Assembly: GCA_021825225.1 (NCBI GenBank)
Contig: JAKAIH010000223.1
Coordinates: forward strand, 1-5,364
DNA length: 5,364 nt
Direction of reading: 5' to 3'
From: Pseudomonadota bacterium
GTDB lineage: Bacteria > Pseudomonadota > Gammaproteobacteria > Burkholderiales > SG8-39
Made by a program: the position numbers and the translations under genes. Of this stretch, positions 1-4,828 are shown piece by piece (position 1 is the first letter of the stretch; the number at the start of each line of letters is the position of its first letter). Under the pieces are notes generated by a model. It had not been told where the DNA came from, did not search any database, and saw nothing but the letters and a program-made list of their open reading frames with translations.

Positions 1-97
1 TGTCGGCGCGCGCGAGCAGGCGCGCGGCCGCACGCGCCTGCTCGCCCAGCCCGCGCATGTAGAGCTTGATGTCCTTGATGTCGGCGACCGCGTTCAT
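1..97 (-). CDS. proA: Glutamate-5-semialdehyde dehydrogenase (gamma-glutamyl phosphate reductase), N-terminal fragment
   Basis: Only the first 32 codons are present; the gene continues past the left edge. The ATG is the complement of 95-97. The peptide begins MNAVADIKDIK and continues with a Tyr-Met-Arg-Gly-Leu-Gly segment and an Ala/Arg-rich helix ending LLARAD. This matches, from memory, the N-terminal helix of betaproteobacterial ProA, where a YM..LG..AR.A...L..A pattern precedes the NAD(P)-binding aldehyde dehydrogenase domain. ProA reduces gamma-glutamyl phosphate to glutamate-5-semialdehyde in cytoplasmic proline synthesis. No strong Shine-Dalgarno precedes the ATG (GGAC only), and Met14 (complement of 56-58) is a possible alternative start. 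The yjbQ-like gene lies 80 nt upstream on the same strand, so co-transcription is possible. No catalytic residue is visible, so the call rests on a short N-terminus alone. Confidence 0.72.
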   Translation of the reverse strand, partial: MNAVADIKDIKLYMRGLGEQARAAARLLARAD

Positions 98-167
98 GAG
101 TCCGATTTTACCCTGCCGTGCCGGGCAAGTCTCACCCGGGGGTTATGTCTCGCCCCGCTCGCGCACA

Positions 168-183
168 GCGTGACGCCTCACGC
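168..183 (-). other. Short GC hairpin overlapping the yjbQ stop codon
   Basis: The 6-bp arms 168-173 (GCGTGA) and 178-183 (TCACGC) are perfectly complementary around a 4-nt loop, and the right arm contains the yjbQ stop. On the minus strand no T-tract follows, so it is not a canonical intrinsic terminator. It could slow the 3' end of the transcript or be chance in GC-rich sequence. Confidence 0.25.
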
Positions 184-591
184 CAGCACCGTCACCACTA
201 CGCGCCTGACTTGCGCACCGGTGCGGTGCTCCCACAGATAAATCCCCTGCCAGGTGCCGAGCAGCAATTCGCCGTCGCCGACGGGCACGCTGACCGCGCT
301 GCCGGCGAGCAGGCTGCGCGCATGCGCGGCCATGTCGTCTTCGCCTTCGGTGTCGTGGCGGTAGGCCGGGTCGCCGTCGGGCGCCCAGCGCGCGGCCAGC
401 GTCTCCAGGTCGCGCCGCACCGCCGGGTCGGCGTTCTCGGTGATCATCACCGAACAGCTCGTATGCTGCACGAACACCTGCGCGATGCCGGTCGCAATCC
501 CGGCTGCGCGCACGATGCGCGCGACCTCGGCCGTGATCTCCGTGGTGCCGCGGCCGCGGGTGCGAATTTCGAAGCTTTGCTGGTGGCTCAT
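178..591 (-). CDS. yjbQ: YjbQ/UPF0047 family protein (secondary thiamine-phosphate synthase family)
   Basis: The 137-residue product has the usual full length of the YjbQ/UPF0047 family (about 130-140 residues). Conserved blocks are visible in order: VQHTSCSVMITENADP (41-56), with H43, T44, S45, N53 and D55; a His-rich block around H79 and EGEDDMAAH (82-90), with E84, D85, D86 and H90; LGTWQGIYLWEHR (111-123), with W114, Q115, G116, E121 and H122. The family is a small cytoplasmic single-domain fold with a conserved His/Asp/Glu pocket. E. coli YjbQ was reported to give weak thiamine-phosphate synthase activity, but the physiological role is unsettled and no thiamine gene is nearby here. The ATG at 591-589 has only a weak Shine-Dalgarno (GGACAG). 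The gene diverges from the cupin gene and lies 80 nt upstream of proA on the same strand. Confidence 0.93.
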   Translation of the reverse strand: MSHQQSFEIRTRGRGTTEITAEVARIVRAAGIATGIAQVFVQHTSCSVMITENADPAVRRDLETLAARWAPDGDPAYRHDTEGEDDMAAHARSLLAGSAVSVPVGDGELLLGTWQGIYLWEHRTGAQVRRVVVTVLA

Positions 592-630
592 TTCTGTCCG
601 GGCTCGCGCTGCGAGTGGCGATCGATCACC

Positions 631-657
631 ATCTTAGCCCAGCGCTGCTGCTAAGAT
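631..657. promoter_or_regulatory. Inverted repeat between divergent yjbQ and cupin genes (candidate operator/divergent promoter)
   Basis: Perfect 8-bp arms, ATCTTAGC at 631-638 and GCTAAGAT at 650-657, are separated by 11 bp. The spacer holds a second small palindrome, CAGCGCTG (640-647). Each arm includes TAAGAT reading outward: on the plus strand at 652-657, 37 nt before the cupin start, and on the minus strand at 636-631, 39 nt before the yjbQ start. Either could be a -10 element. On the minus strand a poor -35 (TTATCT, 659-654) sits 17 nt upstream; no convincing -35 is seen on the plus strand. The symmetry and position suggest a dimeric regulator site or back-to-back promoters; no regulator gene is in the window. 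Confidence 0.45.
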
Positions 658-682
658 AAGCGCGCCCACGCCCATCGACCCG

Positions 683-689
683 AAGGAGG
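683..689 (+). promoter_or_regulatory. Strong Shine-Dalgarno that fixes the cupin TTG start
   Basis: AAGGAGG lies 5 nt before a TTG codon at 695-697. No ATG or GTG in this frame is as well placed, so this site decides the start. It is among the strongest ribosome-binding sites in the window. Confidence 0.85.
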
Positions 690-694
690 CCAAA

Positions 695-976
695 TTGACC
701 CAAGCGAGCGCCATCGTTCAAATCGACAATTCCCGCATCGTGGTCACCGAGTGGAGATTTGCCCCGGGCGCCGAAACCGGCTGGCACCGCCATGAATACG
801 ACTATGTCGTGGTGCCGCTGATGGACGGCGAGCTGCTGCTCAAGGACAAGGCCGGCGACAGCGTCAGCGCGCTGGCGGCCGGGAAGTCCTATTTTCGCGA
901 AGCGGGCGTGGAGCACAACGTGATCAATGCCGGCGCCGGCGAGTTCGCGTTCGTCGAAATCCAGATGAAGCGCTGA
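695..976 (+). CDS. Small single-domain cupin protein
   Basis: A 93-residue protein made almost entirely of one cupin beta-barrel. Cupin motif 1 is visible as G25-x5-H31-R-H33 and ends at G45, with the acidic residues E34 and D36 inside it. Motif 2 is G63-x5-E-x-G71-x2-H74-x3-N78, with Glu in place of the usual Pro. Likely metal ligands are therefore H31, H33 and H74. The Glu expected 4-5 residues after H33 is not in its usual place (Y37/V38). The run WHRHEYDYVVVP is typical of small bacterial cupins whose substrate is mostly unknown. The start is TTG, supported by the AAGGAGG site. There is no signal peptide, so it is cytoplasmic. The gene diverges from yjbQ and converges on the amidase gene with a 6-nt gap. 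The exact reaction, if any, cannot be read from the sequence; a sensing or binding role is also possible. Confidence 0.9.
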   Translation: MTQASAIVQIDNSRIVVTEWRFAPGAETGWHRHEYDYVVVPLMDGELLLKDKAGDSVSALAAGKSYFREAGVEHNVINAGAGEFAFVEIQMKR

Positions 977-982
977 TGCGCG

Positions 983-2389
983 CTAAGCCGCCAAGCCGGC
1001 CGGATCGGGCCGCAGCCGGTTGAAGCCGGTCGCGTCCTGGTAGGCCTTGCCGATTTCCAGTATTCGCCGCTCGGCGAAGGGCTTGCCCACGATCTGCACG
1101 CTCAGCGGCAGGCCCTCGTGCAGCCCCGCCGGCATGGCGAGCGCGCACAGACCGAGGTAATTCTGCGGGCGGGTGAAGTAGGCCGGCACCGGGGAGGCTT
1201 CGTCTATGGCTTCGAGCGGCGGCGCCGGCACCGCCACCGTGGGCAGCAGGATCGCATCGAAACCGCGAAACCATTCGCCGAAAGCGCGCCGGCGCTCGGC
1301 CATGGTGCGCAGCCCCTCGGCGTATTCGCCCGGCGCGAGCTTGCGCGCGCCGAGGATGCGCGCGCGCACCGCGTCGCCGATCGGCTGCGCCATATCCTCG
1401 ATGTGCCCGCGGTGCAGCGCGAACGCTTCGGAGGCCATGATGTTGCCCGCTTCGCGCGCGAGGCCGAAATACCAGTCCGGCAGGCGCACCGGAACGATCT
1501 CGGCGCCGAGCGTCTCCAGCGCCTTGGCTGCGCCCGTCCAGGCCTCGAGCACTGCCGGATGCATGAACTGCGGCAGCTGCGCGCGCTCGGGCAGCGCGAT
1601 GCGCGCATGGCGCAGGCCGTCGGCGGCGAAGCCCGGCGGCAGGTCGAGAACAGGCTGCGAGAGCGTCGCCGGGTCGCGCGCATCGGGCGCCGCGAGCGCG
1701 CGCAATAATTCGGCGCAATCCTCCACCGAGCGCGCCATCGGGCCGATGGTGTCGAGCGTCCAGCTCAGCAGACCCGTGGCGTGCAGGCTGATGCGGCCGT
1801 AGGTGACCTTGAGGCCGACCAGGCCGTTGAAGGCCGAAGGAATGCGGATCGAGCCGCCGGTGTCGCTGCCTATGCCCGCCGGCGCGAGCCCGGCCGCGAC
1901 CGCGACCCCGCTGCCGCTGGACGACCCGCCGGGCACGCGGTGCACTGCGCCATCCCAGGGATTGCGCGGTGCGCCCATCAGCGGATTGGTGCCCCAGGCG
2001 CCGAAGGCGAACTCGACCATGTGCGTCTTCCCCAGCGGAATCATGCCCGCGGCGAGCAGGCGCTCGACCGTGGCCGAGGTCGCGCTGGCGCGGCGCGCCG
2101 CCCACATGCGCGAGCCTATGGTGCCGACGCGGCCTGCGATGTCGCACAGATCCTTGAGGCAGATCGGCAGCCCGTGCAGGGGCCCCAGCGGCAGGCCTGC
2201 GGCGCGTGCGCGGTCGGCAGCATCGGCGAGCGCGCGCGCCTCCTCCGCATAGACCTCGGCGAAAGCGTGCAATCTGGCGTCGAGGCGCGCGATGCGCGCC
2301 AGATGCGCGTCGACGATGTCGCGGCTGGAGCATTCGCCCCGGCGCAGCTGCGCGGCCTGCTCGGCCAGCGTGAGATCGCTGAGTTCCAT
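983..2389 (-). CDS. Amidase signature family hydrolase (GatA-like, stand-alone)
   Basis: The 468-residue product is full length for the amidase signature family (about 450-500). The Ser-cisSer-Lys triad is readable: K79 in CLKDL, cis-Ser S156 in the GGSSSGSG loop (154-161), and nucleophile S180 in GSDTGGSIRIPS (174-185). The S156-to-S180 spacing of 24 equals that of FAAH (217/241) and malonamidase E2 (131/155). NGLVGLK follows, as in GatA and its relatives. Such enzymes hydrolyse carboxamides to acid and ammonia, but substrate range cannot be predicted from these motifs. No gatB or gatC is adjacent, so a true tRNA amidotransferase subunit is unlikely though not excluded. The ATG is preceded by AGGGGG with 4-nt spacing. 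There is no signal peptide, so it is cytoplasmic. The gene is divergent from the DUF2844/DUF3443 operon and probably monocistronic, since the cupin next to its 3' end lies on the other strand. Confidence 0.95.
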   Translation of the reverse strand: MELSDLTLAEQAAQLRRGECSSRDIVDAHLARIARLDARLHAFAEVYAEEARALADAADRARAAGLPLGPLHGLPICLKDLCDIAGRVGTIGSRMWAARRASATSATVERLLAAGMIPLGKTHMVEFAFGAWGTNPLMGAPRNPWDGAVHRVPGGSSSGSGVAVAAGLAPAGIGSDTGGSIRIPSAFNGLVGLKVTYGRISLHATGLLSWTLDTIGPMARSVEDCAELLRALAAPDARDPATLSQPVLDLPPGFAADGLRHARIALPERAQLPQFMHPAVLEAWTGAAKALETLGAEIVPVRLPDWYFGLAREAGNIMASEAFALHRGHIEDMAQPIGDAVRARILGARKLAPGEYAEGLRTMAERRRAFGEWFRGFDAILLPTVAVPAPPLEAIDEASPVPAYFTRPQNYLGLCALAMPAGLHEGLPLSVQIVGKPFAERRILEIGKAYQDATGFNRLRPDPAGLAA

Positions 2390-2393
2390 TTTT

Positions 2394-2399
2394 CCCCCT
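2394..2399 (-). promoter_or_regulatory. Shine-Dalgarno of the amidase gene
   Basis: On the minus strand AGGGGG is followed by four A residues and then the ATG at 2389-2387. It supports this start over internal candidates. Confidence 0.7.
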
Positions 2400-2427
2400 G
2401 GGCAGAAGAAGTTCTTGGTTTGTACCG

Positions 2428-2433
2428 ATTCTA
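2428..2433 (-). promoter_or_regulatory. Candidate -10 element for the amidase gene
   Basis: On the minus strand TAGAAT matches the TATAAT consensus at 5 of 6 positions and lies 38 nt before the amidase start, which suits a leader of about 30 nt. No recognisable -35 hexamer lies 16-18 nt upstream, so the promoter may be weak, activator-dependent or elsewhere. Confidence 0.3.
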
Positions 2434-2468
2434 GCAGGCCCGCCGCTGGCGGCAGTCCGTTACAATCT

Positions 2469-2495
2469 GTTGCAACATCCGGGCGGAATATATTC
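2469..2495 (+). promoter_or_regulatory. Two adjacent palindromes in the probable promoter region of the DUF2844/DUF3443 operon
   Basis: GTTGCAAC (2469-2476) and GAATATATTC (2486-2495) are perfect palindromes whose centres are 18 bp apart. The second sits in an AT-rich island unusual for this DNA and contains TATATT, which is -10-like. TTGCAA (2470-2475) could serve as a -35 but is only 15 bp from TATTCT (2491-2496). TACAAT (2461-2466) is another -10-like hexamer. The exact promoter cannot be fixed by eye, but this is the most promoter-like stretch in the divergent gap. Confidence 0.35.
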
Positions 2496-2506
2496 TAGAT
2501 TCAGCT

Positions 2507-2525
2507 GTTCGCCTTCGAGGCGAAC
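2507..2525 (+). promoter_or_regulatory. 19-bp inverted repeat / leader hairpin upstream of DUF2844
   Basis: The arms GTTCGCCT (2507-2514) and AGGCGAAC (2518-2525) are perfectly complementary over 8 bp around TCG. As RNA this gives a stable hairpin 12 nt before the Shine-Dalgarno (AAGGGGA, 2537-2543). As DNA it is a compact operator-like dyad just downstream of the likely promoter. It could act as a repressor site or as an mRNA-stabilising 5' stem. Confidence 0.5.
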
Positions 2526-2549
2526 GAAAGCAGACCAAGGGGATTTCTC

Positions 2550-2990
2550 ATGCGCGCCACGTCCATCGTTTCAGCGCTCCTGCTCGCCTACGCAGGTGCC
2601 TGCCAAGCCGCGCTCGGCGGAGCGCCGGAGGTGTTCGGCGCGGCAAACACCACGGTCGCGGCGAACCTCAGTTCCGCCGGAGCGAGCTACCTGGTGCGCG
2701 ACACCACCCTGGATACCGGGACGCAGGTGCGCGAATACGTCTCGGGCGGCCGCGTGTTCGCCGTAACCTGGGACGGGCCGATGCTGCCCGACCTGAAGGC
2801 CTTGCTCGGAAAATACTTCGACGCCCTGGTCGCCGAATCGCAGAAGGCGCCCAGGGCGGGGCGCGCGCGCATCGGCGTGAACCTGCCCGAAGTGGTCATC
2901 AACTCGGGCGGCCATATGCGCGCCTTCGAAGGCAGCGCCTGGCTGCCGGCGCAATTGCCGGCCGGCTTCACGCCCGACGACCTGCGCTGA
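2550..2990 (+). CDS. DUF2844 family exported protein
   Basis: A 146-residue protein with a Sec signal peptide: a short basic start (Arg2), a hydrophobic core to about residue 17, and probable cleavage after A20 (CQA before ALGG). A lipobox is not convincing, because Tyr sits four residues before C18. The mature protein starts ALGGAP and shows YLVRDTTLDTGTQVREYV (47-64), TWDGPMLPDLKALLGKYF (73-90) and GGHMRAFEGSAWLP (120-133), which I recognise as DUF2844, a family of unknown function. The mature region has no cysteine and no obvious catalytic triad, which suggests a small all-beta binding or partner protein. The ATG has AAGGGGA 6 nt upstream. The stop is 7 nt before the DUF3443 ATG, so the two are almost certainly co-translated. 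They are known as neighbours in other genomes, from memory. Confidence 0.9.
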   Translation: MRATSIVSALLLAYAGACQAALGGAPEVFGAANTTVAANLSSAGASYLVRDTTLDTGTQVREYVSGGRVFAVTWDGPMLPDLKALLGKYFDALVAESQKAPRAGRARIGVNLPEVVINSGGHMRAFEGSAWLPAQLPAGFTPDDLR

Positions 2991-2992
2991 GG
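2989..2992 (+). promoter_or_regulatory. Weak Shine-Dalgarno overlapping the DUF2844 stop
   Basis: GAGG overlaps the TGA of DUF2844 and lies 5 nt before the DUF3443 ATG at 2998. Its weakness and its overlap with the stop point to translational coupling of the two genes. Confidence 0.5.
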
Positions 2993-2997
2993 CAACG

Positions 2998-4761
2998 ATG
3001 CAATCCCACACGAAAACCCGCTTTGCCTCCCGCCGCGCAACCGCCTGCCTGCAGTTCGCCGCGCTCGCCGCCTGCCTGCTGCTCGCCGCCTGCGGCGGCG
3101 GCGGCGCGTCGTCTTCGAGCACCGCCACCGGCACGAGCAGCGCCAGCAGCGCCGCCGCCGGCAACCCGGTCATCGTCAGCATCGGCGCCAACCCGACTTC
3201 GCTCACCGTCGGGGAGACGGCCAAGCTCACCTGGTCGAGCTCCAACGCAACCGCCTGCCAGGCGAGCGGCGCCTGGAGCGGAACGGTGGCGACTTCAGGC
3301 ACGCAATTGATCACGCCCAACGCCGCCGGCACCTACACCTATACGCTTAGCTGCAACGGCGTGGCCAAGAGCGAAACGCTGGTCGTCGCGGCCGCTCCGA
3401 CTTTGCCCACGGTCAGCATGTCGCTGACGCCCTCGACCGTGATCGCCGGGCAGAGTTCCACGCTCGCCTGGTCCACCACCAACGCGAGCGGTTGCACCGC
3501 CTCGGGCGCCTGGGCCGGCAACAAGGCGACCAGCGGCAGTACCAGCGTGACCCAGGCGGTCGCGGGCACCTACACCTACAACCTCGCCTGCATCGGCGCG
3601 GGCGGCAGCGCGAGCGGCTCGGTGACCCTGGGCGCGACCGTCGGTGCGAGCAACGTGGCCCTGGTGTTCATCGACAACGGCCCGGCCGGCGCCAGCAACA
3701 TCATCAACGTGCCCTTCGCCAGCGTGACCGTGTGCCGTCCCGGCACTTCGATCTGCCAGACCATCGACCATCTGCTGGTGGACACCGGCTCCTACGGCCT
3801 GCGCATCATCGCCCCGGGCGTGCTCGACGCGGCGCTGGCGCTGCCCGCCGTCACAGGCGCAAGCGGCAATCCGGCGGGCGAGTGCGCGCAGTTCTTCAGC
3901 GGCTATATGTGGGGCGCGGTGCGCCGCGCCGACGTGAAAATAGCGGGCGAGACTGCGGCTTCGCTGCCGGTACAGATCGTCGGCGACAGCGCCGCCGCAT
4001 TCGCGGGCACGCCGACGAGCTGCAGCAGCACCGGCGCGAATCTCGGCACGGTGGCCGCGCTCGGCGCCAACGGCATCCTCGGCGTCGGTTTGTTCAACCA
4101 CGATTGCGGCGCCGCCTGCGTCACGCAGGCGCTCGCCGGCGCCTATTACGAATGCAGCGCGTCGGGCTGCACCGCGGCCGCGATGCCGCTCGCCAGCCAG
4201 GTGTCGAACCCGGTCGCCGCTTTCGCCACCGACAACAACGGCGTGATCCTCAACATGCCCGCGGTCGGCGCCGGCGGCGCGACCACGCTCAGCGGCACGC
4301 TCACCTTCGGCATCGACACGCAAAGCAACAACGGCGTCGATACGGCCAAGGTCACAGTCTATGCCGTGAACAGCAGCGGCAATTTCACCACCACCTACAA
4401 AGGCGCGGTGCTGAGTTCGAGCTTTCTCGACAGCGGCTCGAACGGCCTGTTCTTTACCGATCTGACGATACCGCGCTGTTCGATCTCGACCGGCTTCTAC
4501 TGCCCGGCCGCGACGCTGTCGCTGTCCGCGACCAACACCTCGGCCAACGGCGCCGCCAGCGGCCCGGTGAGCTTCACCGTGGAGAACATGCAGGCGCTCG
4601 ATCCGAGCATCCGGGCGGCCTCGGTCGGCGGCAGCATCGGCCGCGGCACGCGCAGCCGCGCGTTCGACTGGGGCATGCCCTTCTTCTACGGGCGCACGGT
4701 GTTCGTCGCCATCGACGGCGCCGCGACCCAGCACGGCAGCGGGCCTTACTGGGCCTATTGA
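2998..4761 (+). CDS. DUF3443 family lipoprotein with two Ig-like domains and a pepsin-like region
   Basis: A 587-residue exported protein. Residues 1-31 form a lipoprotein signal with lipobox LAAC, so C32 should be lipidated; no Asp follows it, which favours the outer membrane. A Gly/Ser/Thr/Ala linker runs to about 56. Two Ig-like domains follow (about 57-131 and 136-212), each with one Trp and one Cys pair (C87/C119, C166/C198). Residues 218-587 are the DUF3443 region, with ten further cysteines (246 to 502) that probably form disulfides. This region holds D262-T-G-S, Y303 in a flap-like segment, NGILG (358-362), D478-S-G-S and GMPFFYG (559-565), an order like that of bilobal family A1 aspartic peptidases. 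DUF3443 is formally of unknown function; peptidase activity is my inference. Family members are, as I recall, around 400 residues, so the Ig-like domains look like an N-terminal extension. The gene follows DUF2844 by 7 nt. Confidence 0.92.
   Translation: MQSHTKTRFASRRATACLQFAALAACLLLAACGGGGASSSSTATGTSSASSAAAGNPVIVSIGANPTSLTVGETAKLTWSSSNATACQASGAWSGTVATSGTQLITPNAAGTYTYTLSCNGVAKSETLVVAAAPTLPTVSMSLTPSTVIAGQSSTLAWSTTNASGCTASGAWAGNKATSGSTSVTQAVAGTYTYNLACIGAGGSASGSVTLGATVGASNVALVFIDNGPAGASNIINVPFASVTVCRPGTSICQTIDHLLVDTGSYGLRIIAPGVLDAALALPAVTGASGNPAGECAQFFSGYMWGAVRRADVKIAGETAASLPVQIVGDSAAAFAGTPTSCSSTGANLGTVAALGANGILGVGLFNHDCGAACVTQALAGAYYECSASGCTAAAMPLASQVSNPVAAFATDNNGVILNMPAVGAGGATTLSGTLTFGIDTQSNNGVDTAKVTVYAVNSSGNFTTTYKGAVLSSSFLDSGSNGLFFTDLTIPRCSISTGFYCPAATLSLSATNTSANGAASGPVSFTVENMQALDPSIRAASVGGSIGRGTRSRAFDWGMPFFYGRTVFVAIDGAATQHGSGPYWAY
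3166..3402 (+). repeat. Ig-like domain repeat 1 (within the DUF3443 lipoprotein)
   Basis: First of two tandem protein repeats, residues about 57-135. Hallmarks are L-T-W79-S, N-A-T-A-C87, A-S-G-A-W, A-T-S-G, and G-T-Y-T-Y followed by C119. The pattern is a common bacterial Ig-like beta-sandwich seen in exported proteins; one disulfide (C87-C119) is predicted. Confidence 0.75.
3403..3639 (+). repeat. Ig-like domain repeat 2 (within the DUF3443 lipoprotein)
   Basis: Second copy, residues about 136-214, offset by exactly 79 residues (237 nt). W79/W158, C87/C166 and C119/C198 all keep that register. Shared blocks are A-S-G-A-W, A-T-S-G and A-G-T-Y-T-Y, with some DNA-level identity around the Thr-Tyr-Thr-Tyr codons. 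This indicates a tandem duplication that has since diverged. Confidence 0.75.
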
Positions 4762-4766
4762 GCATG

Positions 4767-4782
4767 CGCGGCAACTGCCGCG
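4767..4782 (+). terminator. GC hairpin just after DUF3443, possible weak terminator
   Basis: CGCGGC (4767-4772) pairs with GCCGCG (4777-4782) around an AACT loop, starting 6 nt after the stop codon. A G-T wobble can extend it by one pair. No T-tract follows, so it is not a classic intrinsic terminator. It may protect the 3' end of the mRNA or attenuate read-through into the next gene. Confidence 0.3.
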
Positions 4783-4800
4783 TCCCGCGATCAGGCATAC

Positions 4801-4822
4801 TTGCTCCGAACCGACGGAGCAA
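4801..4822 (+). promoter_or_regulatory. Inverted repeat covering the Shine-Dalgarno of the CMD-family gene
   Basis: TTGCTCCG (4801-4808) and CGGAGCAA (4815-4822) are perfect 8-bp arms around a 6-nt spacer. The only Shine-Dalgarno-like motif before the ATG at 4829 is GGAG (4816-4819), inside the right arm, so in RNA the hairpin would hide it. A weak -10-like CATACT (4796-4801) touches the left arm, so as DNA the dyad would also suit a repressor or MerR-like activator site. No regulator gene is visible nearby. Confidence 0.5.
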
Positions 4823-4828
4823 ACAGCC

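Noticed and set aside
121..139. CCGGG...CCCGG pair between proA and yjbQ, considered as a terminator
   Set aside because: It has only 5-bp arms, a 9-nt loop and no T-tract; this is expected by chance in such GC-rich DNA.
118..654. A 178-codon plus-strand frame opposite yjbQ
   Set aside because: It covers the yjbQ gene antisense, has no family features, and its product is Arg/Ala-rich. yjbQ is clearly the real gene.
924..2333. A 469-codon minus-strand frame inside the amidase gene
   Set aside because: It is an out-of-frame shadow of the amidase, Arg/Ala/Gly-rich and low in complexity; the amidase frame has all the catalytic motifs.
2446..2474. TGGC and TTGCA considered as sigma-54 -24/-12 elements
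   Set aside because: The two motifs are about twice as far apart as sigma-54 promoters allow.
2565..2610. C18 of the DUF2844 protein considered as a lipidated cysteine
   Set aside because: The residues before it (Tyr-Ala-Gly-Ala) do not make a normal lipobox, while cleavage after A20 gives the ALGG mature start I associate with the family.
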